Shown: piece after piece, positions 18,380 through 28,115 of the stretch
How positions within the stretch are numbered: position 1 is the stretch's first letter
Layout: each line of letters begins with the position of its first letter
Translations under genes and position numbers: made by a program
Notes under the pieces: generated by a model
The model's database searches: none
Told to the model about the DNA's origin: nothing
What the model saw: the letters and a program-made list of their open reading frames with translations, nothing else
Source: Aequorivita sp.
Lineage (GTDB): Bacteria; Bacteroidota; Bacteroidia; Flavobacteriales; Flavobacteriaceae
Reading direction: 5' to 3'
NCBI GenBank assembly: GCA_026646335.1
Contig: JAPKFY010000014.1
Coordinates: 1 to 40,892, forward strand
DNA: 40,892 nt

Positions 18380-19534
18380 TTATACCAACTCAGGTTTGTG
18401 GATAAGTCGTGTAAGTTTGATGGAAAGGTCAGTGAAAATGATTTTGGCATTCCCGTTTCGTTCAATGTGATAAGAAGCATCTTCTAAAGCAGAGTTGATT
18501 TCAAAAATATTATTTTGATGAACAAAAGGCGCAAATTTTTGAAGCGAAAAAGTTTCGTCCTTCGTTTCAAAAAACAAAAGCGTGTCTGCTTTGTAATTTT
18601 TCAAAAGTGCTTGCCTAAAAACTTCGATACAATACGAAAGAAATTTCTTTTGCGTTTCCCGACCCTGGCCCGCAAGTTCATCACTCCAATCCAACAAATT
18701 ATTTATAGCGCCTTTGTTGCCTTTTGCCCTAAAAGCAGTCCGCACCCAGCTGATGAACCATTTCTCAAAAACTTCATCTTCGCCAGTTTCTTCAAGTAAT
18801 TGCAATGCTTTATTATAGTCGCCCCGCGATCTTCGGGCAGTTTGGAGCGCCAATGATTCTTTTATTTGACGGTCTTTAATCAAACTTTCCGCAATATCGT
18901 CTTCAGAAAGCAGCGGAAAAGTTAATTTTTGACAACGTGAACGGATGGTCGTGATTATTTGCTGCTCTTTTTCGGTCAACAAAAGCAACACCGTTTTATC
19001 TGTGGGTTCTTCAACCAACTTAAGGATTTTGTTGGCACATTCGCCGTTCATATTGTCGGCCATCCAAATGATCATCACTTTATAACCGCCTTCATAAGCT
19101 TTAAGCGATAACTTTTTTGAAATATTCTCAGCTTCAAATTTACTGATGTTTCCCTGCTTTTTTTCGATGCCAATAGTCTGCAACCATTCAAAAAGGGAAG
19201 CATATGGATTGTTCAGGACAAAATTGCGCCATCCTTCGGCATAGTTGTCCGAAACTGCGTTCTTTTTCACATCATCATTTGTGTTTACTGGGTAAACAAA
19301 GTGTAAATCTGGATGGACCAATTTTGAAACCTTGCTTTTGCAGGCTAGATATTCAGGACCTCCTTTTTGGTATTGGCCGCACAAGAGTTCGGAAGCATAG
19401 GCAATTGCCATTGGCAACAAACCACTGCCATTAACTCCAGAAAATAGCTGGCCGTGGGGAATACGGCCATTTTCAATAGTTTTTGAAAGGTGTGTTTTTA
19501 AATGTTTTTGGCCTATTACTTCTGAAAAATCCAT
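18380..19534 (-). CDS. holB: DNA polymerase III delta' subunit-like protein
   Basis: MDFSEVIGQKHLKTHLSKTIENGRIPHGQLFSG..., KVMIIWMADNMNGECANKILKLVEEPTDKTVLLLLTEKEQQIITTIRSRCQKLTFPLL. Confidence 0.88.
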   Translation of the reverse strand: MDFSEVIGQKHLKTHLSKTIENGRIPHGQLFSGVNGSGLLPMAIAYASELLCGQYQKGGPEYLACKSKVSKLVHPDLHFVYPVNTNDDVKKNAVSDNYAEGWRNFVLNNPYASLFEWLQTIGIEKKQGNISKFEAENISKKLSLKAYEGGYKVMIIWMADNMNGECANKILKLVEEPTDKTVLLLLTEKEQQIITTIRSRCQKLTFPLLSEDDIAESLIKDRQIKESLALQTARRSRGDYNKALQLLEETGEDEVFEKWFISWVRTAFRAKGNKGAINNLLDWSDELAGQGRETQKKFLSYCIEVFRQALLKNYKADTLLFFETKDETFSLQKFAPFVHQNNIFEINSALEDASYHIERNGNAKIIFTDLSIKLTRLIHKPELV

Positions 19535-19656
19535 TCGCAAATCTAAACAATTTTACGGTTTTTTTGAGGCCATAATTTTGGAAGGCTTTTATGGAATTTT
19601 CTTGAAAAGACAATTTAGTACACCAAAATACGGAAGTGAATAAACCTCAAAAGAAG

Positions 19657-19664
19657 TATATTTG
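19657..19664 (+). promoter_or_regulatory. -7 box (TATATTTG) upstream of pgk
   Basis: TAnnTTTG match ~20 bp upstream of the ATG at 19684. Confidence 0.5.
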
Positions 19665-19683
19665 CAGATATAAATTTTGGAAG

Positions 19684-20868
19684 ATGAAAACAGTAAACAA
19701 TATAGATTTTAAAGGCAAAAAGGCCTTGATCCGCGTAGATTTTAACGTGCCGTTGGACGACAATTTCAATGTAACTGACAACACTCGCATACGCGCTGCC
19801 AAACCTACTATTTTGAAAATTTTGGAAGATGGCGGAAGCTGTATTTTGATGTCGCACCTTGGAAGACCAAAAAACAGGGAGGCAGAATTTTCATTGCAAC
19901 ATATATTGAAATCACTGTCTGAAGTTCTCGGAATACAAGTAAAATTTGTGGACGATTGTATTGGTCCAAAGGTTACCGAGGCGGTTGGGGCATTGAAATC
20001 TGGGGAAATTCTTTTACTGGAGAACCTTCGTTATTATGAAGAGGAAACAAAAGGCGATCGCAATTTTACCGAAAAATTGTCAAAGCTTGGTGATGTTTAT
20101 GTGAATGACGCCTTTGGAACGGCCCATAGGGCCCACGCTTCAACAGCTATTATTGCTCAATTTTTCCCTGAAAACAAATGCTTTGGTTTACTACTTGCCT
20201 CAGAAATTGAAAATGTAAAAAAGGTGTTGGAAACCAGCGTAAAGCCAGTTACTGCAATTATTGGCGGGGCAAAGGTTTCTTCAAAAATCACAATTATTGA
20301 AAACATACTTGATAAAATTGACCATTTGATTATTGGCGGCGGAATGGCTTTTACATTTATAAAAGCCAAAGGTGGAAAAATAGGCAATTCGTTGGTTGAG
20401 GAGGACAAGCAAGAGCTTGCCCTTCAAATTTTGGAGGAAGCAAAAAAGAAAAACGTTTCCGTCCATTTACCCGTTGATGCTGTAATAGCCGATGGTTTTT
20501 CAGAAACCGCCAATACAAAAATTGAAGCTGTCAATAACATTCCAGATGGATGGATGGGACTGGATGTTGGTCCAAAAACAAACGAAGTTTTTGCAGAGGT
20601 ACTAGCAGGTTCCAAAACCATTTTGTGGAACGGCCCAGTAGGCGTTTTTGAGATGGAGAAGTTTGCCGAGGGTACAAAAGCGTTGGGACAAAGTATAGCA
20701 AAAGCCACTCAAAATGGGGCATTTTCATTGGTGGGCGGCGGCGATTCCGTGGCGGCAGTACAAAAGTTTAATCTGACAGATAAGGTAAGTTATGTGTCCA
20801 CAGGCGGAGGGGCGATGCTGGAAATGCTTGAAGGGAAAACACTACCCGGAATCAAAGAATTGTTGTAG
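19684..20868 (+). CDS. pgk: Phosphoglycerate kinase
   Basis: [32 protein letters not shown]...[12 protein letters not shown]...[13 protein letters not shown]...[11 protein letters not shown]...[18 protein letters not shown]...[13 protein letters not shown]. Confidence 0.97.
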   Translation: MKTVNNIDFKGKKALIRVDFNVPLDDNFNVTDNTRIRAAKPTILKILEDGGSCILMSHLGRPKNREAEFSLQHILKSLSEVLGIQVKFVDDCIGPKVTEAVGALKSGEILLLENLRYYEEETKGDRNFTEKLSKLGDVYVNDAFGTAHRAHASTAIIAQFFPENKCFGLLLASEIENVKKVLETSVKPVTAIIGGAKVSSKITIIENILDKIDHLIIGGGMAFTFIKAKGGKIGNSLVEEDKQELALQILEEAKKKNVSVHLPVDAVIADGFSETANTKIEAVNNIPDGWMGLDVGPKTNEVFAEVLAGSKTILWNGPVGVFEMEKFAEGTKALGQSIAKATQNGAFSLVGGGDSVAAVQKFNLTDKVSYVSTGGGAMLEMLEGKTLPGIKELL

Positions 20869-21056
20869 AAACGTTAAATATCTGTATATTAGTCTTTTGA
20901 ATTGAAAATTTGCATAATTTCGCAAAATCTATATTTTTGATAAAATTTTTTATTTGAAAAGGCGTTACAATTCCTAAGCAATTGACCTTGTTTCCTATAA
21001 AAAAAAGTACTAATCAGGCGAATTTGCCTTAATCCCCAAATGCAATAAATAAGCTG

Positions 21057-22619
21057 ATGAAACTAAACAAAATCCTCCCTCTTATGCTACTGCTGGCCTG
21101 TAGCATTAGTTTTGCCCAACAGGGTAAAAAGCACGGTAAAAAACTGAACACTAAAAAAGTTCAGATAGTTGACTCCATAAAAGTTTCTAAAATTGCTGAA
21201 GAATTGCCTTCTACCGTGGTCGCTACGGGTATCAAAGACACAACTATATTCGATTTAAAGGACATGGCCCTGGCCAGAAAAAAAGACAGTCTTTGGTTGA
21301 AAGAACTTTATAAATCCGATCTTTTTGAAGATGTATACAACAGCGTTACAAATCAAGAATATGGGATGGTTGACTATGATGAACTTCCCACGGAAGTTTT
21401 AAAACAGCGTCTTAAAGAACTCGATGCCCGCACTCCCTTTAAAGTTGAATACAATCCTTCATTGGAAAGTGTGATCAAACAATATCTTAAAAATAGAAGA
21501 GGATCCTTAGAGCGTTTGATGGGCTTGAGCGAATATTATTTCCCAATGTTTGAGCAGGAACTTGACAAAAACAACCTTCCTTTGGAATTAAAATATTTAG
21601 CGATTGTTGAATCGGCCTTAAATCCACGGGCACAATCAAGAGTAGGCGCCACGGGTCTTTGGCAATTTATGTACCCTACGGGCAAAATGTTTGGCTTGGA
21701 CGTAAGTTCTTATGTTGATGAACGTTCAGATCCAATTATGGCTACGGAAGCAGCCTGTAAATATCTGAAAAGCTTAAACAATAGTTTCAATGATTGGGAT
21801 TTGGCACTTGCAGCCTATAATTCAGGACCAGGAAACGTTTCAAAAGCTATTCGCCGTTCGGGCGGAAAAACGAATTATTGGAACCTCCGCGAATATCTTC
21901 CACGTGAAACCGCGGGCTATGTTCCTGCATTTTTGGCCACCATGTATATTTTTGAATATGCGAAGGAACATGGCTTTAAAAAGCAAAGCGCAAGAATTCC
22001 TTACGTTGCTACGGACACTATTAAAGTGAAACAGCAAATTACGCTGGACCAAGTGGCAAAACTTACCAATCTTGACAAAGAAGAATTGGAGTTTTTGAAC
22101 CCTTCTTATAAATTAGGGATCATTCCCGTTATTAAGGATGAAAATTATATGTTGCGGCTTCCGCTTACCCATGTTGGTGCTTTTGTGAACAACGAGGAAG
22201 CTATTTACACTTTTGTGCAAGAGGAGCAACAAGAAGCTGAAAAACCAATGCCCGAATTGTATGAGCAGCCTGAAAAAATCCGTTACCGCGTAAAAAGTGG
22301 GGATTATTTAGGTAGAATTGCTGAGAGATATGGCGTGGGTGTGAGCCAAATAAAAAGCTGGAATGGCATGCGAAGCAATACCGTTAAAGTAGGTCAAAAC
22401 TTAATAATCTACCCCAAAAAGAACACTCAGGATATTGCGATAAACACACCTTCTCAAAGTAGCTCCTCCGAAAAAACATATACTGTGCGCAATGGGGATT
22501 CATTATGGAGCATTTCACAAAAATTTCCTGGAGTTTCGGTACAGAATATCAAAAAATGGAACGATATTAGTGGTACTAACTTAAAGCCCGGAACTAAACT
22601 AAAAATTTATAAAGGATAG
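21057..22619 (+). CDS. Lytic transglycosylase (MltD-like) with two LysM domains
   Basis: SLT core KYLAIVESALNPRAQSRVGATGLWQFMYPTGKMFGL...AALAYNSGPGN-type motif (ALAAYNSGPGNVSKAI); LysM-like RYRVKSGDYLGRIAERYGVGVSQIKSWN and TYTVRNGDSLWSISQKFPGVSVQNIKKWN. Confidence 0.93.
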   Translation: MKLNKILPLMLLLACSISFAQQGKKHGKKLNTKKVQIVDSIKVSKIAEELPSTVVATGIKDTTIFDLKDMALARKKDSLWLKELYKSDLFEDVYNSVTNQEYGMVDYDELPTEVLKQRLKELDARTPFKVEYNPSLESVIKQYLKNRRGSLERLMGLSEYYFPMFEQELDKNNLPLELKYLAIVESALNPRAQSRVGATGLWQFMYPTGKMFGLDVSSYVDERSDPIMATEAACKYLKSLNNSFNDWDLALAAYNSGPGNVSKAIRRSGGKTNYWNLREYLPRETAGYVPAFLATMYIFEYAKEHGFKKQSARIPYVATDTIKVKQQITLDQVAKLTNLDKEELEFLNPSYKLGIIPVIKDENYMLRLPLTHVGAFVNNEEAIYTFVQEEQQEAEKPMPELYEQPEKIRYRVKSGDYLGRIAERYGVGVSQIKSWNGMRSNTVKVGQNLIIYPKKNTQDIAINTPSQSSSSEKTYTVRNGDSLWSISQKFPGVSVQNIKKWNDISGTNLKPGTKLKIYKG

Positions 22620-22640
22620 TTCCGCAAAAACATCCTTTTA

Positions 22641-23618
22641 ATGAGACCCATTTACCTAGTATTGATTTCGCTGTTTTTTGCATTCAACTCTTGCAATGAT
22701 GGCGGAATAAGGGATAAGACCCTTCTTCCAGATTCCGTAGGAAATATTAACGCCCTTCAGATTGTCATACCAAACGATTTGTGGAATGGCATTGTTGGTG
22801 AAGCAATTCGAAATAATTTTGCCGCACCTGTAGATGGTCTTCCCCAAGATGAGCCATTGTTTTCCATGAACCAAATGCCCCCTGAGGCTTTTACTGGTTT
22901 TGCACGAAGCAACAGACTCTTTTTGTATGTAGTCCTTAGTGAGGAGGACAAAGTTACCATCGCCAAAGAAGAATATGCCAAACCACAGACAGGAGCAGTT
23001 ATAAAGGCTACTTCGGAAGAAAAGCTTGTAGCATTGATAGATAAAAATGCTGCAAAGATAATTGAATCCTTTCACGCTTCCGAAATTAAGGAAAGACAGC
23101 GCAGGACCGCTATTTCATTGATGAAAAACGACTCCTTAAAAAAAGTAATGGGAGTGGGTATGCAAATTCCAAGCGCATATAGAATTGCAAAAGCCACTGA
23201 CAGTTTCTTTTGGATGCGAAAAGATTTAAAAGACGGAACCACCAATATTCTGGTATATGAAGTTCCTCTAACAATGATCACAAACGATAGCACTGCAGTT
23301 GCGGATATTATAAAAATCCGCGATTCTATTGGAAGCAAATTGCTGCCGGTTGAAGATGAAGGTCAGTTTATAACTGAAGATGCCTACGCTCCCTATATTT
23401 TCAAAACAGAAATAGACGGAAAATTTGCCTATAAAACCAAAGGTACCTGGGAAGTGAAAGATGCCTGGATGGGAGGTCCGTTTATAAATTATGCAATTAG
23501 GGACGAAAAAAACAATCGCTATTTAATCATAGAAGGCTTCACCTATGCGCCCAGTGCCGCGAAAAGAGACCTTCAGTTTGAGTTGGAGTCTATATTGAAT
23601 ACTGCCAAGGTGGAATAA
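22641..23618 (+). CDS. DUF4837 family lipoprotein-like protein
   Basis: Lipobox-like FAFNSCNDGG; LLPDSVGNINALQIVIPNDLWNGIVGEAIRNNFAAPVDGLPQDEPLFSMNQMPPEAFTGFAR. Confidence 0.75.
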   Translation: MRPIYLVLISLFFAFNSCNDGGIRDKTLLPDSVGNINALQIVIPNDLWNGIVGEAIRNNFAAPVDGLPQDEPLFSMNQMPPEAFTGFARSNRLFLYVVLSEEDKVTIAKEEYAKPQTGAVIKATSEEKLVALIDKNAAKIIESFHASEIKERQRRTAISLMKNDSLKKVMGVGMQIPSAYRIAKATDSFFWMRKDLKDGTTNILVYEVPLTMITNDSTAVADIIKIRDSIGSKLLPVEDEGQFITEDAYAPYIFKTEIDGKFAYKTKGTWEVKDAWMGGPFINYAIRDEKNNRYLIIEGFTYAPSAAKRDLQFELESILNTAKVE

Positions 23619-23650
23619 ACCCTCAAGTGTATTAAATATTTGAAGGGTTT
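23617..23650 (+). terminator. Imperfect hairpin after the DUF4837 gene
   Basis: AAACCCTCAAG...ATTTGAAGGGTTT stem with one bulge. Confidence 0.5.
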
Positions 23651-23655
23651 AAAAT

Positions 23656-23693
23656 AAAAAGAGCCTTTCAATTTAAATTGAAAGGCTCTTTTT
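23656..23693. terminator. Bidirectional terminator
   Basis: AAAAGAGCCTTTCAATTTAAATTGAAAGGCTCTTTT perfect hairpin with A/T tails between convergent genes. Confidence 0.92.
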
Positions 23694-23712
23694 ATTAGTA
23701 TTAAAACGGAAA

Positions 23713-23904
23713 CTATTTGTTCTCGTCAATTTTTTTATCGGTAGTATCGTCTTTGGAAGCATTCTTAAATTCCTTAAGGCCGCTACCCAAACCGCGCATA
23801 AGCTCTGGAATTTTTTTTCCGCCAAAAAGCAAAAGAACAATTACGACAATCAGTATAATCTGCCAAGGGCCTACTACACCTAAGGGAATAAATAATGCGT
23901 TCAT
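23713..23904 (-). CDS. tatA: Sec-independent protein translocase TatA/E
   Basis: [38 protein letters not shown]. Confidence 0.92.
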   Translation of the reverse strand: MNALFIPLGVVGPWQIILIVVIVLLLFGGKKIPELMRGLGSGLKEFKNASKDDTTDKKIDENK

Positions 23905-23924
23905 GATTTCTAAATTTAATTATA

Positions 23925-23932
23925 CAAAGGTA
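23925..23932 (-). promoter_or_regulatory. -7 box (TACCTTTG) upstream of tatA
   Basis: TAnnTTTG match on the minus strand ~20 bp upstream of the tatA ATG. Confidence 0.5.
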
Positions 23933-24022
23933 ACAAGAAATGTTTAGATACAACGTTTTGAGAGTAACTTTAGCGTGTATGGCTATAGTTTATTTTATAT
24001 TTGTAAAAAGTAATTGCGCAGA

Positions 24023-24886
24023 ATGACAAAGAAAGAAAAAGGTGCCAAACGGTTCAAAAGGAAATTATTGCACAAATACAGATTGGTAATTCTGAATGAA
24101 GAAACTTTCGAAGAACGTTTTTCGTTTAAGCTTAACAGATTGAACGTATTTGTTTTCAGCACACTTTTTGCGCTAATTCTTATTTTAACAACCACCTATA
24201 TCATTGCCTTTACGCCGCTTCGCGAATATATTCCAGGGTATTCATCTACCACCCTAAAAAAGAAGGCTACACAGTTGGCCTATCAAACAGATTCATTGCA
24301 AAAGATTCTGGATGTAAATGAGCAATACCTCGCTTCCATCAAAAAAGTGCTGACAGGCGATGTGAAAACTGTAAAATTCAACAAAGATTCCATTATTGAA
24401 CTAGCCAAAACAGATCCGTCAGTTTTGATTAGAACTTCCAGAAAAGATTCACTTTTGCGTCAACAAGTGGCAAAAGAGGATAAATACAACCCACTTATTG
24501 CGCCGCAAGTTCAGGAATATGCTTTGTTCGCGCCTGTAAGGGGAACCATTTCCGAGCCTTATGATTCCAAAACAAAGCATTATGCCGTAGATGTGGTGAC
24601 AGCTAAGGACTCACCCGTTAAAGCTGTTGCAGACGGCACCGTTATTTTTGCTGAATGGACAGCTGCTACAGGCTATGTGATTATCCTAAAACACAACAAC
24701 AGCCTAATTTCGGCCTACAAACACAATGCGATGCTAACCAAGGAACAAGGGGAAATTGTAAAAGCAGGCGAAGTGATCGCAACCGTTGGAAATACTGGTG
24801 AATTAACTACTGGCCCACATCTTCATTTTGAGCTCTGGCGCGATGGATATCCCATCAACCCAACCAGTTTCATTGATTTTGATTGA
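24023..24886 (+). CDS. M23 family metallopeptidase (membrane-anchored)
   Basis: One TM segment; HYAVDVVTAKDSPVKAVADGTVIFAEW...YVIILKHNNSLISAYKHNAML...GNTGELTTGPHLHFELW. Confidence 0.92.
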   Translation: MTKKEKGAKRFKRKLLHKYRLVILNEETFEERFSFKLNRLNVFVFSTLFALILILTTTYIIAFTPLREYIPGYSSTTLKKKATQLAYQTDSLQKILDVNEQYLASIKKVLTGDVKTVKFNKDSIIELAKTDPSVLIRTSRKDSLLRQQVAKEDKYNPLIAPQVQEYALFAPVRGTISEPYDSKTKHYAVDVVTAKDSPVKAVADGTVIFAEWTAATGYVIILKHNNSLISAYKHNAMLTKEQGEIVKAGEVIATVGNTGELTTGPHLHFELWRDGYPINPTSFIDFD

Positions 24887-24892
24887 TAGCCT

Positions 24893-26395
24893 ATGTCCCT
24901 AAAATCCGTTTCCGCCAAAATTTTCTCCAAAATAGTTGTGCTCCGAATTCAAAAATGGGCCAAGAATCCCATTGAAACACAACAAAAAGTTTTTAGACAA
25001 CTTATATCTGAAGCAAAGAATACAAGCTTCGGAAAAGATCACGATTTTGAGAGTATTACTTCTTTTGAAGAATTTGTAAACCAAGTTCCTGTAAGGGATT
25101 ACGAAGAATTGAAACCTTATGTAGATCGTGTGGTTTCAGGTGAAGAAAATGTACTGTGGCCTGGAAAACCCCTCTATTTCGCCAAAACGTCAGGTACTAC
25201 TTCTGGAGCGAAATATATTCCACTTACCAAAGAATCCATGCCATATCACATAGAAGCGGCCCGAAATGCAATTCTGTGTTATATAAACGAAACAGGAAAG
25301 GCAGATTTTGTAGATGGGAAAATGATTTTTCTACAGGGAAGCCCAGAAATGCAGGAAAAGAACGGCATCAAACTCGGGCGACTTTCGGGAATAGTAGCAC
25401 ATTATGTGCCTGCATATCTTCAAAAAAACCGCTTGCCAAGCCTGGAAACCAATTGCATTGAAGATTGGGAAACCAAAGTAGATGCCATTGTTGAAGAAAC
25501 CAAGAATGAAGACATGACCGTTATCAGCGGCATTCCGTCTTGGGTGCAGATGTATTTTGAAAAGCTTCAGAAGAATACCGGAAAGAAAGTTGGCGATCTT
25601 TTCAAGAACTTCAATCTCTTCATTTACGGGGGAGTCAATTTTGAGCCATACCGCGCCAAGTTTGAAAATCTTATAGGAAGAAGGGTTGACAGCATCGAAC
25701 TTTTCCCCGCCAGCGAAGGTTTTTTCGCCTTTCAGGATAGCCAGAAAGAAAAAGGAATGTTGCTGCTTTTGAATTCCGGAATTTTTTATGAATTCATTGA
25801 AGCTTCAACTTTTTTTGATGAAAATCCAAAAAGGCTGACTATTGGCGAAGTGAAAACGGGTGTTAATTATGTGATGATAATTTCCACAAACGCAGGGCTT
25901 TGGGCCTACAATTTGGGCGATACCGTGCAATTTACTTCCACAAGACCCTATCGCGTACTAGTTTCGGGAAGGATAAAGCATTTTATTTCCGCTTTTGGCG
26001 AACACGTTATCGGGAAGGAAGTGGAAGAAGCAATGAATAAAGCGATGGCGAAATTCAATTTCACTATTACCGAATTTACCGTTGCGCCGCAGATTACTCC
26101 TTCGGAAGGAGAATTACCATATCACGAATGGCTTGTAGAATTTGACACTCCACCAGAAAACCTTCAGCAGGTTGCCAAATTTCTAGATGCCGAAATGCAA
26201 CAACAAAATTCGTATTACTTCGATTTAATAGAAGGAAAAGTGCTTCAACCTTTAAAAATCGAATCCCTCAAAAAAAATAGTTTTCATGGATTTATGAAAT
26301 CTGAAGGCAAACTTGGCGGCCAAAATAAAGTGCCGCGCCTTTCCAACGACCGCAAAATTGCTGACGCACTTCTTCAAATTCAACCTCAAAATTAG
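24893..26395 (+). CDS. GH3 (auxin-responsive promoter) family protein, acyl-adenylating amido-synthetase-like
   Basis: FAKTSGTTSGAKYIPLT, IYGGVNFEPYRAKFENLIGRRVDSIELFPASEGFFAFQ, GLWAYNLGDTVQFTSTRPYRVLVSGRIKHFISAFGEHVIGKEVEEAM. Confidence 0.9.
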   Translation: MSLKSVSAKIFSKIVVLRIQKWAKNPIETQQKVFRQLISEAKNTSFGKDHDFESITSFEEFVNQVPVRDYEELKPYVDRVVSGEENVLWPGKPLYFAKTSGTTSGAKYIPLTKESMPYHIEAARNAILCYINETGKADFVDGKMIFLQGSPEMQEKNGIKLGRLSGIVAHYVPAYLQKNRLPSLETNCIEDWETKVDAIVEETKNEDMTVISGIPSWVQMYFEKLQKNTGKKVGDLFKNFNLFIYGGVNFEPYRAKFENLIGRRVDSIELFPASEGFFAFQDSQKEKGMLLLLNSGIFYEFIEASTFFDENPKRLTIGEVKTGVNYVMIISTNAGLWAYNLGDTVQFTSTRPYRVLVSGRIKHFISAFGEHVIGKEVEEAMNKAMAKFNFTITEFTVAPQITPSEGELPYHEWLVEFDTPPENLQQVAKFLDAEMQQQNSYYFDLIEGKVLQPLKIESLKKNSFHGFMKSEGKLGGQNKVPRLSNDRKIADALLQIQPQN

Positions 26396-26412
26396 TGTTA
26401 TCTTTGTATTCA

Positions 26413-28113
26413 ATGAACAAATTGAAATCACATACTAGAACACGAGCCCAAGAGAGTACGGGCGCCATTGAAAGGCTATATATTACAATGCGCCATCTCT
26501 TTAACCGTGGTTTTTACAAGCCTATGGGTATTTCTGGGGCATCTCTACGGGAATCATTGCTAATGCTGCGCCCGGAGATTTATGGTTCTATAGCAGAAGA
26601 CAAAATAGAGCTTCAAGGCTTGCTTTACGTTATGGACCGTTTGCCCGATGGCATTGAAGAGTGTAGGTTCATCAATTTGACCAGTGATGAAGGCTATAAA
26701 GACTCGCATTTTGAGCCAATAATTCCACTGAAACGCCGTCGAAACTGTTACCGGATAGATTCGGAACAGATGAATATTGAAATCACCCGGGGCCGATCAG
26801 AAATTTATGATATTCTTACGCATTTAACCTTCCTCTTCATCGAGTCGCACAAGATTATGAAACAAGTGCTCATCAATGAGAGTGGTGAAGTGATACGGGA
26901 TTGGAAAAAACTGGAGCAGGCTGTTATTAAAAAAGGCGAGCTTACGCAGAAAGAAAAGGAAGTAGCATTGACGCATACTGCTAATTTCCTCGGAAGGACA
27001 TTTGAGGAGGTAAAAAACATATCCCCCTTTTTTGCGACCGATAAGAATGAAAACAGGTTTTTCAATATCATTTATTATCTCGGAAAATTGGCCATTGATG
27101 AGGTAATCGAGAACAACAAACGAATCATTACCTTTAGCCCTGTTCTTAGGGAGCGTTTGGGGCACCACATTCACGGTGAGCAATGGGCATACCGCATAAA
27201 GCAGACTTTGCAGGAAAAGGGATTGATGGAACGGCCGATACACATTATAAGCGCCAATATGCACAGCGTAATGAACAGTCTTTATGCACCAAAGGCATTG
27301 CCCGCTGAATTTTCAAAGAAAAAGCCAATGGAGGTTTTTGAGGCGTTGAGCAGCCCGACAAATATGAAATTGCGTGAAAAAGTGTCCAAAAGCGCACTTG
27401 CGGAAGGGATGATTTTTATAGAGGATGTTAGTGGAACCAATATTGACATTCAAATAATTGATACTGCCAAAATAAAAAAATGTCCCTATACCAATGGATT
27501 GAATGGTTTGGAAGATTTTAAAAAACCCGTAATCGTGGTGATGGATTACGCCTTTGGCGAACAGGCTTATGAAACAATGGACGAGCTTTTAAAGCCCTAT
27601 TTAGATTCCAATAAAGAGCGTCATTTCTTAAATGTAGCTTCGGTTTCCATTATGGGGAAAGCAGGTATTCTTGAAGGAGGAAAAGGCGACATTATGATTC
27701 CATCAGCACATGTTTTTGAAGGCACTGCAGATAATTACCCTTTCAATAACCAAATGGACAAATCGTTGTTCAAGGACGATGCCGTAAAGGTTTTTACCGG
27801 TACGATGATTTCAGTGTTGGGTACCTCGCTTCAAAATCGCGATGTGTTGAAATTTTTCCACAATTCCACGTGGAATGTTATTGGGCTTGAAATGGAAGGG
27901 GCGCATTATCAAAAAGCAATACAGGCAGCGTCAAAAATTCGCCGAAGTATTAGTCCAAAAGTGAAGGTTCGTTATGCATATTATGCTTCGGATAATCCCT
28001 TGGAAACGGGAAGCACTTTGGCTTCAGGGGGATTGGGCACGACAGGTGTAAAACCGACCTATTTAATAACAGAAAAGATGTTAAAACAGATTTTAGGCAC
28101 TTCTAAAAATTAA
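26413..28113 (+). CDS. DUF6909-like conserved Bacteroidetes protein with a nucleoside-phosphorylase-like C-terminal region
   Basis: RAQESTGAIERLYITMRHLFNRGFYKPMGISG...TRGRSEIYDILTHLTFLFIESHKI; C-terminal VIGLEMEGAHYQKAIQ...RYAYYASDNPLETGS resembles the EMEGAA...SDN pattern of the PNP/MTAN superfamily. Confidence 0.7.
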   Translation: MNKLKSHTRTRAQESTGAIERLYITMRHLFNRGFYKPMGISGASLRESLLMLRPEIYGSIAEDKIELQGLLYVMDRLPDGIEECRFINLTSDEGYKDSHFEPIIPLKRRRNCYRIDSEQMNIEITRGRSEIYDILTHLTFLFIESHKIMKQVLINESGEVIRDWKKLEQAVIKKGELTQKEKEVALTHTANFLGRTFEEVKNISPFFATDKNENRFFNIIYYLGKLAIDEVIENNKRIITFSPVLRERLGHHIHGEQWAYRIKQTLQEKGLMERPIHIISANMHSVMNSLYAPKALPAEFSKKKPMEVFEALSSPTNMKLREKVSKSALAEGMIFIEDVSGTNIDIQIIDTAKIKKCPYTNGLNGLEDFKKPVIVVMDYAFGEQAYETMDELLKPYLDSNKERHFLNVASVSIMGKAGILEGGKGDIMIPSAHVFEGTADNYPFNNQMDKSLFKDDAVKVFTGTMISVLGTSLQNRDVLKFFHNSTWNVIGLEMEGAHYQKAIQAASKIRRSISPKVKVRYAYYASDNPLETGSTLASGGLGTTGVKPTYLITEKMLKQILGTSKN

Positions 28114-28115
28114 TT

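Noticed and set aside
21896-21911. TCTTCCACGTGAAACC as a parS site in the lytic transglycosylase gene
   Set aside because: Asymmetric, several mismatches, fully explained by coding sequence (LPRETAG).
27863-27876. ATTCCACGTGGAAT as a third parS site
   Set aside because: Palindromic CCACGTGG core, but the outer bases differ from TGTT...AACA and it lies within a coding sequence; likely chance.
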